Below, one piece after another: positions 42,300-49,457 of a stretch of DNA of 64,000 nt; within the stretch, counting starts at the first letter, position 1, and every line of letters starts with the position of its first letter. The stretch comes from Microbulbifer taiwanensis. Lineage in GTDB: Bacteria > Pseudomonadota > Gammaproteobacteria > Pseudomonadales > Cellvibrionaceae. Made by a program: the position numbers and the translations under genes. The stretch is taken from NCBI RefSeq assembly GCF_014904815.1, contig NZ_JACZFR010000012.1:109557-173556 (forward strand), given 5' to 3'. Below the pieces are notes generated by a model. The model was given only the letters and a program-made list of their open reading frames with translations. It was not told the origin of the DNA and ran no database searches.

Positions 42300-42384
42300 A
42301 AAAAAAATGCCCCGGACTTGGGGGAGCTCCGGGGCAAACATCTGACTTCCTTGGGGGATGATGACGCATTCCAACGATCTTGCC
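42300..42384 (-). ncRNA. Candidate small RNA C downstream of polA (Spot42/ErsA-like position)
   Basis: About 85 nt, minus strand, 156 bases after the polA stop. Predicted start near 42384. Contains CATCCCCCAAGG and ends with GCCCCGGA, loop GCTCCCCCAAG, TCCGGGGC, then A and T8 (42300-42335). Spot 42 of enterobacteria and sigma-22-dependent ErsA of Pseudomonas lie in the same place after polA, and ErsA also pairs through C-rich sequence. Paralogue B lies at 36746-36828. Confidence 0.72.
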
Positions 42385-42386
42385 TG

Positions 42387-42439
42387 TTTAGAGGGGCTGT
42401 CGCCGGATGGGTTCCTCAGGTTCGGTTAAAAAGTGTTAA
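42387..42439 (-). promoter_or_regulatory. Sigma-E-like promoter of small RNA C
   Basis: -35 GGAACC (42410-42415), 17-base spacer ending CCCC, -10 TCTAAA (42387-42392). Upstream element TTAACACTTTTTAACC (42424-42439). Identical -35, -10 and spacing to RNA B. Confidence 0.62.
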
Positions 42440-42539
42440 AAAATTGATCAATGCACGCTCTTTGGCGCCTTTTTCCACTCATAACCTTCCCGCATTGCAA
42501 TTTGTTTTACCCCGCCGCTCCTACAAAGAGGACCAGTCG

Positions 42540-45275
42540 TCAGTGCGCCTCATCCCAGTTGGCACCCTTGCCCAGCTCTACGATCAGCGGCACATCCAGT
42601 TTGGCGGCGCCCTGCATCAGCTCGGTGATGCCGGCGCTGACCTGGTCGACTTCTGCCCCCGGCACCTCCAGTACCAGTTCGTCGTGCACCTGCATAATCA
42701 GCCGGCTGGCGAGCCCACTCTCCGCCAGCCAGGCGTCCACGGCGATCATGGCACGCTTGATGATATCGGCGGCGGTGCCCTGCATGGGCGCGTTGATGGC
42801 GGTGCGTTCTGCGGCCTGGCGCTGCATGCCGTTGCGGGAGTTGATCTCCGGCAGGTAGAGGCGGCGGCCGAACAGGGTTTCCACATAGCCCTTTTCCGAC
42901 GCCTGTTTGCGGGTGTTGTCCATATAGGCGCGCACGCCCGGGTAGCGCTCGAAGTAGAGATCCACGTACTGCTGCGCGTCGGCGCGGGGTATACCCAGCT
43001 GCCTGGCGAGGCCGAAGGCGGACATGCCGTAGATAAGGCCGAAGTTGATCGCCTTGGCGCGGCGGCGCTGCTCGTCGCTCACGGCGTCCGGCGCCACCTC
43101 GAACACCTCGGCGGCGGTGGCGCGGTGGATATCCAGGCCCTGGGCGAAGGCATCGACCAACCCCTTGTCACCGGACAGGTGCGCCATGATGCGCAGCTCA
43201 ATCTGCGAGTAGTCGGCGGCGATGATGGCGCTGCCGCCGTCGATGCGCGGGTCGGCGACGAAGGCCTGGCGGATGCGGCGGCCCTCTTCGGTGCGAATGG
43301 GGATGTTCTGCAGGTTGGGATCACTGGACGACAGTCGCCCGGTGGCCGCCACCGCCTGGTGATAGGAGGTGTGCACGCGGCCGGTGGCCGGATCTATCAT
43401 CAGCGGCAGCTTGTCGGTGTAGGTGTTTTTCAGCTTGGCCAGGCCGCGGTACTCCATGATCAGCGCCGGCAGCTCGTGGCTGTGGGCCAGCTCCTGCAAC
43501 ACCGGCTCGGCGGTGGAAGGGGCGCCCTTGGGGGTCTTCTTGATCACCGGGATCTGCAGCTTTTCGAACAGTATTGCGCCCAGCTGCTTGGTGGAGCCTA
43601 GGTTGAACTCCTCGCCGGCCACCTCGAAGGCCTTCTGCTCCACCCGGCGCATCTTCTGTTCCAGCTCGGCGCTCTGTGCGGCGAGCATCCCGGCGTCTAT
43701 ATAGGCACCGTTGCGCTCGATACGCGCGAGCACCGGCAGCAGCGGCATCTCGATTTCGTCCAGCACCTTTTCCAGCGACGGCTCGCGCGCCAGGCGCGCG
43801 GACAATTCGTTGTGCAGGCGCAGGGTGATATCCGCATCCTCGGCGGCGTAGGGACCGGCCTTGTCCAGTTCTATCTGGTTGAAGGTCAGCTGCTTGGCGC
43901 CCTTGCCGGCGATATCCTCGAAGTGCACCGTGTGCTCGCCCAGGTACTTGAGCGCCAGGCTGTCCATATCGTGGCGGCTGGCGGTGCTGTCGAGCACGTA
44001 GGATTCCAGCATGGTATCGCGGGCTATGCCACGCAGCTCTATGCCGTAGTTGGCCAGGATATGGCTGTCGTACTTGAGGTTCTGGCCGACCTTCTTCTGC
44101 TGTTCGTCCTCGAGCAGCGGTTTCAGCTTCTGCAGCACCTCGTCGAAGGGCAGCTGTGGCGGCGCACCCATATAGTCGTGGGCCAGGGGCACATAGGCGG
44201 CCTCGTAGGGTTCGACGGCGAAGGACAGGCCCACCAGTTTGGCCTGCATATAGTTGAGACTGGTGGTCTCGGTATCGAAGGCGAAAGTCTCCGCGCCCTT
44301 CAGCTTCTCGAGCCAGGCGTCGAACTCGGCCATTTCGGTGACAATCGCGTAATCGCGCTCGACCGCCTCCTCCAGCGCCTCCTCTGCCTCATCCCCGGAC
44401 AGCTCCTCCAGCCAGCCGCGGAATTCCAGTTCGCCGAACAGTGCTATCAGCCTGTCCGTTTGCGGTTCGGCATTGTGCAAATCCTGTGGATGAACCGGCA
44501 TCGCCACGTCGGTCTTGATGGTGGCCAGCTTGTAGGACAGCTCCGCCGCCTCGCGGTGTTCGGCCATCTTCTTGCCCAGGGTCTTGGCGCCGCGGAAACC
44601 CAGCGGCGCAATCGCGTCCAGGTCCGCGTAGATGGCTTCCAGGCCGCCCAGGTTCTGCAGCAGCGCCAGCGCCGTCTTCTCGCCGACGCCGGGCACGCCG
44701 GGGATGTTGTCGGACTTATCGCCCATCAGGGCGAGGAAATCGATGATCAGCTCGGGGCCGACGCCGAACTTCTCCCTGACCCCCTCGCTGTCCATCTCAG
44801 TGTTGGACATGGTGTTGACCAGGTTGACGCCCGGGCGCACCAGCTGCGCCATATCCTTGTCGCCGGTGGAGATGATCACTTCCTGCCCACTCCTCTGCGC
44901 CTCCAGAGCCAGGGTCCCGATCACATCGTCCGCCTCGACGCCGTCTACCACCAGCCGCGGCAGGCCCATGGCGTCGATGACGTCGTGTATCGGCTGTATC
45001 TGCTCACGCAGGTCATCCGGCATCGGCGGGCGGTGGGACTTGTAGTCGGCGAACAGTTCGTCGCGGAAGGTTTTGCCCTTGGCGTCGAACACCACCGCCA
45101 CCGTGCTGTCCGGGTGCTCCTTCAGGTGGCGGCGCAGCATGGCAATGACGCCGCGCACCGCGCCGGTGGGATTGCCCTTGCTGGTCGTCAGCGGCGGCAG
45201 GGCGTGGAAGGCGCGGTACAGGTAGGAGGAGCCGTCCACCAGGATCAGCGGGGCTTGGGTGTTCTGTTTACTCAT
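42540..45275 (-). CDS. polA: DNA polymerase I
   Basis: 911 residues, full length. N-terminal 5'-3' exonuclease ([31 protein letters not shown]), 3'-5' proofreading domain with intact acidic pair in [11 protein letters not shown], and polymerase domain with motif [18 protein letters not shown], motif [21 protein letters not shown] and motif [13 protein letters not shown]. Fills gaps and removes RNA primers. Small RNA C follows on the same strand; znu genes and small secreted proteins lie beyond its start. Confidence 0.98.
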   Translation of the reverse strand: MSKQNTQAPLILVDGSSYLYRAFHALPPLTTSKGNPTGAVRGVIAMLRRHLKEHPDSTVAVVFDAKGKTFRDELFADYKSHRPPMPDDLREQIQPIHDVIDAMGLPRLVVDGVEADDVIGTLALEAQRSGQEVIISTGDKDMAQLVRPGVNLVNTMSNTEMDSEGVREKFGVGPELIIDFLALMGDKSDNIPGVPGVGEKTALALLQNLGGLEAIYADLDAIAPLGFRGAKTLGKKMAEHREAAELSYKLATIKTDVAMPVHPQDLHNAEPQTDRLIALFGELEFRGWLEELSGDEAEEALEEAVERDYAIVTEMAEFDAWLEKLKGAETFAFDTETTSLNYMQAKLVGLSFAVEPYEAAYVPLAHDYMGAPPQLPFDEVLQKLKPLLEDEQQKKVGQNLKYDSHILANYGIELRGIARDTMLESYVLDSTASRHDMDSLALKYLGEHTVHFEDIAGKGAKQLTFNQIELDKAGPYAAEDADITLRLHNELSARLAREPSLEKVLDEIEMPLLPVLARIERNGAYIDAGMLAAQSAELEQKMRRVEQKAFEVAGEEFNLGSTKQLGAILFEKLQIPVIKKTPKGAPSTAEPVLQELAHSHELPALIMEYRGLAKLKNTYTDKLPLMIDPATGRVHTSYHQAVAATGRLSSSDPNLQNIPIRTEEGRRIRQAFVADPRIDGGSAIIAADYSQIELRIMAHLSGDKGLVDAFAQGLDIHRATAAEVFEVAPDAVSDEQRRRAKAINFGLIYGMSAFGLARQLGIPRADAQQYVDLYFERYPGVRAYMDNTRKQASEKGYVETLFGRRLYLPEINSRNGMQRQAAERTAINAPMQGTAADIIKRAMIAVDAWLAESGLASRLIMQVHDELVLEVPGAEVDQVSAGITELMQGAAKLDVPLIVELGKGANWDEAH

Positions 45276-45609
45276 AAAATTTCGGAATCAACTGTTGGGA
45301 AACTATTGCGGTAGGCAAATCGGCGGATAGCATAACGCCCTTCGCCCGCTTTTTCCCCTTTCGCCGCCGGCGCTTTCCCCCTTCGCCACCCCCGCACCGA
45401 ACGCTTCAACTCGACGTGCGAACCGCGGCGGTCACCGCAGCACCCACCCGAAGTCGATGGGGCTATCTAGGCTTCACGGTACCGACATCTGTTGTTCACG
45501 AAATCATCTGCAAGTCGTTATTTCGCGGCAACGCTCGCGTCGTTAACTGGGCGCCCGGCCACAGAAGGCCGGGGCACAGCAACCAATTCATTCAGGGAAG
45601 GATTAGCGC
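45276..45609. other. Divergent intergenic region, polA / small secreted protein
   Basis: 334 bases without a supported gene. Presumably carries the polA promoter and that of the rightward small gene. The ribosome-binding site of the latter is gggaaggat at about 45595-45603. Confidence 0.5.
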
Positions 45610-45903
45610 ATGAAGGGTGTGATATTCACCGGTGTGTTCTCCGCAGCGGCCATTTTCGCCAGCCCGGCAATGGCCGCGGCGATCGGTCCACAGATGGTCA
45701 TCGCAGACCTGCAGCTGGATACGGCAAAAACGGTGGAGCCGAAGGAAGAACACAAACACGAATCACTGTTGCACGATGTCGAGCGCAGCCAGAGGGAGTC
45801 GCTCATGCAGCGACAGATGCTGCAACTGGAGCAGTTGCGCCGACAGGCCGAGCGCGATGCAGCGCGCGCAGAAAAATTGAAGCGCCTCAAACGCAATTCC
45901 TGA
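45610..45903 (+). CDS. Small secreted coiled-coil protein 1
   Basis: 97 residues with a signal peptide (FTGVFSAAAIFASPAMAAAI). The mature part is a charged amphipathic helix with heptads (RSQRESLMQRQMLQLEQLRR). It shares design with the gene at 46188: signal peptide, short acidic linker, Gln/Arg/Glu-rich coiled coil. Good Shine-Dalgarno upstream. Function unknown; a periplasmic chaperone-like or envelope-spanning spacer role would be speculation. Confidence 0.65.
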   Translation: MKGVIFTGVFSAAAIFASPAMAAAIGPQMVIADLQLDTAKTVEPKEEHKHESLLHDVERSQRESLMQRQMLQLEQLRRQAERDAARAEKLKRLKRNS

Positions 45904-45939
45904 CACGAGCGAGCGTCAATCGACGTCGACTTGTTTCCT

Positions 45940-45970
45940 GCCCGCCCGCGGTTGCCGCGGGCGGGCTTCT
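45940..45970 (+). terminator. Strong GC hairpin, likely terminator
   Basis: GCCCGCCCGCGG-TTG-CCGCGGGCGGGC, a 12-bp perfect stem with three-base loop, followed by TTCTATT. T tract is weak, but its position 37 bases after the small gene's stop fits a terminator. Confidence 0.65.
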
Positions 45971-46187
45971 ATTGCCAGGCGATTGGACGCTTTCCCTCTC
46001 CCCCTGCACCGCTGTGCCTCAGCGCCTGATTTTCACCGACTTATGCATGCACTCGCCCCGGCGTCGGTCAGCTGCCAGTCACCGCAGTTGGCCAGGCAGT
46101 TTCCCGTGCGACTTCTAGGCTATTAGGGAGCGACGCCTGTCGCTCGCCAGGGGCGCCGCAGACTGGGAGTACTAGAGGGCTGTGACC

Positions 46188-46640
46188 ATGAATACCAGGA
46201 ATCTTTGCCGAACTCTTTCTATATCCGCCGCCATCGCCGCGCCGGCACTGGCGGACTCAATAGCGCGCGACGAATCGACCGGGATTGAGACGCGCGAGAT
46301 GGAGCATGTCGAAGTCATCGGCAAAAACTTTGAGGCCGATTCGGCCGGGGCAGACGGACAGCAGGCCGGCGATACGAAACAGCGGCTGCAGCTGCAGCAC
46401 AGACTGGAACAGGTGCAATTGCTGAAGATACTGCAGCGTCAGCAGCTGGAAAGATTTCGCGCGCAGAAGGAAGAGGCGCTGGTGGCGGACCAGGAACAAC
46501 AGCGACACGAAGAGTCACAGGAAGCCGCCAGCGCGGAAGAGTTGCGCCTGGAGCGCGAGCGCGCCGAAGAACTGCGCCGCCAGGAAGAGGAGCGGGCGCG
46601 CACTGAGGCGGAAGCGCAGACGCAGCGCGAACCCTCCTGA
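46188..46640 (+). CDS. Small secreted coiled-coil protein 2
   Basis: 150 residues from the ATG at 46188 (a GTG lies two codons earlier). Signal peptide MNTRNLCRTLSISAAIAAPA. Then an acidic linker (TREMEHVEVIGKNFEADSAG) and a long coiled coil of Gln, Glu, Arg and Leu. The composition resembles the preceding gene, so they may be paralogues. It is convergent with znuA. Function unknown. Confidence 0.6.
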   Translation: MNTRNLCRTLSISAAIAAPALADSIARDESTGIETREMEHVEVIGKNFEADSAGADGQQAGDTKQRLQLQHRLEQVQLLKILQRQQLERFRAQKEEALVADQEQQRHEESQEAASAEELRLERERAEELRRQEEERARTEAEAQTQREPS

Positions 46641-46673
46641 CTCTTTGCTGAGTTCCAATTGGCTCCGCCGCCA

Positions 46674-47552
46674 CTAATCGTCTGCGGCGCTATCCGGAAT
46701 CTCCGCCAGGCAGCTGCGCGCTTGCGCCAGCAGCTGCTCTACCAGGTCGCGATAGCTGGCCCCCTGCGGCAACCGATCCGCGAGTGGATCCAGCGCCACA
46801 TAGCGCAGGCCGAGATTCTCCGCCATCTGCCGGTCGCGATCATTCTCCGGCATCTCGCCGAACAGACAGCCGTCGCCGCTGCCCTGCAGCTGCAGCAGCG
46901 CCCTGGCGCCGTGGCCGCCCTTGCCGGTATCGCTCAGTGCCCTGGTCGCCACACCGGCGGAGCCGAAGAAATGCCCGTAGGCATCGTGGGTCACCACAAT
47001 CGGCACATCCCGGTAGGCCCACAGGGCCCGGTCCAGCACCTTCTGCAGATTGGCCATGGAGCGGGAGAAATCCCGCGCGCGCTCCCGGTATAGCTCGGCT
47101 TTATGCGGCTGCAGTTCAGCCAGGCGCGCGGCCAACTGCGCGGCTACGACGGCGGCATTGCGCGGGCGCAGCCACAGGTGTGGATCCGAACCGGTCGCGC
47201 CCTGGAACTCGTAGCCATCTGCACCCAGCAGTTGCAGCTGGCGCTCGGCAGGAATCAGCGCCAGCTGTTTTGCCAGCACGCTCTCCAGCTGTGGCCCCAT
47301 CCACACCACCAGTTGGGCGCGCTCCAGCGCCGCGCGATCGGATACGCTGGGCGCATAGTGGTGCGGATCGCCACTCTGGATAAGCACTCTCAGGGGCATA
47401 GCGTCGCCGACAATTTCCTCTGCGATCAGCGCCAGCGGGCGCACACTCACCACCAGTTCCGCCTTTTGCGACGGTTCGGGTTTGCCACAGGCAGCGAGCA
47501 GAATGAGAGTCAGGAACAGGGAGAGGCGGCGCAGAGGAGGCATAGAAAACAT
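46674..47552 (-). CDS. znuA: Zinc ABC transporter, substrate-binding lipoprotein
   Basis: About 292 residues; start uncertain (ATG at 47552 or 47543). Signal with lipobox LILLAACGKP. ZnuA/cluster-A-I fold: VVSVRPLALIAEEIVGDAMP, GDPHHYAPSVSDRAALERAQ, ..DPHLWLRPRNA.., VVTHDAYGHFFG. His residues in DPHHY, DPHLW and THDAYGHF are metal ligands. It lacks the long His/Asp-rich loop of E. coli ZnuA. Delivers Zn2+ to ZnuB. Divergent from znuCB over a Zur-like site. Confidence 0.9.
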   Translation of the reverse strand: MFSMPPLRRLSLFLTLILLAACGKPEPSQKAELVVSVRPLALIAEEIVGDAMPLRVLIQSGDPHHYAPSVSDRAALERAQLVVWMGPQLESVLAKQLALIPAERQLQLLGADGYEFQGATGSDPHLWLRPRNAAVVAAQLAARLAELQPHKAELYRERARDFSRSMANLQKVLDRALWAYRDVPIVVTHDAYGHFFGSAGVATRALSDTGKGGHGARALLQLQGSGDGCLFGEMPENDRDRQMAENLGLRYVALDPLADRLPQGASYRDLVEQLLAQARSCLAEIPDSAADD

Positions 47553-47567
47553 AAGGCGACAGAAAAC

Positions 47568-47582
47568 TGCGATATAATCACA
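47568..47582. promoter_or_regulatory. Zur-like operator between znuA and znuC
   Basis: TGCGATATAATCACA, a near-perfect dyad TGYGAT-N3-ATCRCA, sits between divergent zinc-uptake genes where Zur boxes lie in other gammaproteobacteria (consensus-like TTATA centre). It partly matches the E. coli Zur consensus; binding is inferred from context. Confidence 0.55.
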
Positions 47583-47603
47583 CCCGGCCTTCGCCCGCCA
47601 GTC

Positions 47604-47654
47604 ATGCGCGTCCACAAGTATCCATTCCCGCCACTCCCGGAGATTTCACCCTGA
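47604..47654 (+). CDS. Possible 16-codon leader peptide before znuC
   Basis: ATG at 47604 encodes MRVHKYPFPPLPEISP and ends in TGA at 47652-47654, which overlaps the CTG that seems to start znuC (bases CTGA). Pro-rich. No clear Shine-Dalgarno of its own. It could couple ribosomes into znuC or simply be a chance frame. Confidence 0.35.
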   Translation: MRVHKYPFPPLPEISP

Positions 47655-48442
47655 GCCATCCCGAGCCGCTTATCACCGCCGACAACCTGGGGCTGGAAGT
47701 CGCCGGCCGGCAGCTGCTGCAGAACATCACCCTGGCGCTGCAGCCGGGAGAAATCGTCACCGTCATAGGCCCCAACGGCGCCGGCAAGACGACGCTGCTG
47801 CGCCTGCTGCTCGGCTTGACCCGGGCCAGCAGCGGCGAGGTGCGGCGCAGGCCGGGTCTGCGCATCGGCTATATGCCGCAACGACTACAGATAGATGCCT
47901 CAATGCCGATGTCGGTGCGGCGCTTCCTGCAGCTGGGGCAGGCGCAGCTGGACAGGGAGCAGGCCCGGATGGCACTGCAGCGCGTAGGCGCCGCTGAGCT
48001 GGCGGACGCCAGCCTGGCGGACCTGTCCGGCGGTGAAATGCAGCGTGTTCTGCTGGCCCGGGCCGCATCGCGCAAGCCGCAATTGCTGGTGCTGGACGAG
48101 CCCACCCAGGGTGTGGATGTGGGCGGCCAGGGCGAGGTCTATCGCCTGATCGCCGGGCTGCGCGACCAGCTCGGCTGCGGTGTACTGCTGGTCTCCCACG
48201 ACCTGCACCTGGTGATGGCGGCCACGGACAAGGTGTTGTGTATCAACCAGCATATCTGCTGCGAGGGCCACCCGGAGCAGGTCAGTCGCGACCCCGCCTA
48301 CCTGGAGCTGTTCGGCGACAAGGTGGCGCCCTATACCCACCAGCACAATCACCAGCACAAGCTAAGCGGCGATGTGGTCGGCGATCATTCCTGCGATCAC
48401 GAGCAACCGCACCACCCCCCCGAACACAGAGAGCGCAAATAA
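47651..48442 (+). CDS. znuC: Zinc ABC transporter, ATP-binding subunit; CTG start inferred
   Basis: 263 residues if started at CTG 47651, eight bases after GGAG (47639-47642). The protein must begin here or upstream: the first homologous residues (SHPEPLITADNLGLEVAGRQ) precede Walker A GPNGAGKT, and no ATG, GTG or TTG lies in this frame between about 47560 and Walker A. ABC signature LSGGEMQRVLLARA, Walker B LLVLDEPTQGVD, switch SHDLHLVM; His-rich tail THQHNHQHK may bind zinc. Energises ZnuB. The stop abuts the znuB start. Confidence 0.88.
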   Translation: MSHPEPLITADNLGLEVAGRQLLQNITLALQPGEIVTVIGPNGAGKTTLLRLLLGLTRASSGEVRRRPGLRIGYMPQRLQIDASMPMSVRRFLQLGQAQLDREQARMALQRVGAAELADASLADLSGGEMQRVLLARAASRKPQLLVLDEPTQGVDVGGQGEVYRLIAGLRDQLGCGVLLVSHDLHLVMAATDKVLCINQHICCEGHPEQVSRDPAYLELFGDKVAPYTHQHNHQHKLSGDVVGDHSCDHEQPHHPPEHRERK

Positions 48443-49252
48443 GTGGTGCAATTCGGCGAACTGCTACAGAGCCAGTTTCTCTGGTACGCCCTGGCGGCCG
48501 GTATTCTGGTCGCGCTGGTCAGCGGCCCGTTGGGATGCTTCGCGGTCTGGCGGCGCATGGCCTATTTCGGCGATACCCTGGCGCACTCGGCGCTGCTCGG
48601 CGTCACCCTCGGCTTCGTACTCCACATCATGCCGACCCTGGCGGTCGGCGCCACCTGCTGTGTGCTGGCATTGCTGCTGGTCTACCTGCAGCGCCGGCAG
48701 AAACTGTCGGTGGACACGCTGCTCGGGATTCTGTCCCACTCGATGCTCGCGCTGGGAATCGTCACCGTCAGCCTGTTCAAGATCAAGGTGGACCTGCTGT
48801 CATTGCTGCTCGGCGACCTGCTCGCGGTGGGCAGCCGCGACCTGCTACTGATGTCCGCCGCCGCCGCACTGATCGCCGCACTGCTCTATTTCCTGTGGGA
48901 AAAGCTGCTCGCCTTCACCCTGCACGAGGAGCTGGCCGCGGTAGAGGGCGTGCCGGTGGAGCGGGTGCGCCTGGCGCTGATGCTGATGCTGGCGCTGTTG
49001 ATCGCCATAGCGATGAAGGTGGTGGGCGTGCTGCTGATCACCGCCCTGCTGATTATTCCCGCCGCCAGTGCGCGCCGCCTCTCCCGCACACCGGAGCAAA
49101 TGGCTGCATTCGCCTCCGCGATTGGCTGTGTAGCGGTGGTGCTGGGGCTACTGGCTTCAATTCTTTGGGATACGCCGGCGGGGCCTTCGATCGTATTGGC
49201 GGCAGGGCTGCTATTCCTGACTATCCACGCACGCCCTAGCCACGAAACCTGA
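48443..49252 (+). CDS. znuB: Zinc ABC transporter, permease subunit
   Basis: 269 residues from a GTG at 48443, directly after the znuC stop. Cluster-9 permease with about 8-9 membrane helices (FGELLQSQFLWYALAAGILV; MAYFGDTLAHSALLGVTLGF; MKVVGVLLITALLIIPAASA). Conserved loop GDLLAVGSRDLL. Imports Zn2+ with ZnuA and ZnuC. Last gene of znuCB. Confidence 0.95.
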   Translation: MVQFGELLQSQFLWYALAAGILVALVSGPLGCFAVWRRMAYFGDTLAHSALLGVTLGFVLHIMPTLAVGATCCVLALLLVYLQRRQKLSVDTLLGILSHSMLALGIVTVSLFKIKVDLLSLLLGDLLAVGSRDLLLMSAAAALIAALLYFLWEKLLAFTLHEELAAVEGVPVERVRLALMLMLALLIAIAMKVVGVLLITALLIIPAASARRLSRTPEQMAAFASAIGCVAVVLGLLASILWDTPAGPSIVLAAGLLFLTIHARPSHET

Positions 49253-49457
49253 AATCCGTCAGACAAGAACTTTCTCTCAAATTGCACAATGAAAATTGTG
49301 CCGTTCGCTATATCCCTCTATTCTTTCCCGGGCCCTCCCGGCATTGCGCACGCTCAATTCGACCCGTGCCGCCACACTATAAAAATGACTTTCCGGTCCG
49401 CCATGCCGGTATCAACAACTCACAATAACAATTCATGCTTAGTCAGGGGATTTGGGT

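Noticed and set aside
43812..45314. 500-residue open frame opposite polA
   Set aside because: Antisense shadow of polA; no domain pattern.
47103..47654. 183-residue plus-strand frame over znuA
   Set aside because: Antisense to znuA; only its last 16 codons from ATG 47604 are considered as a leader.
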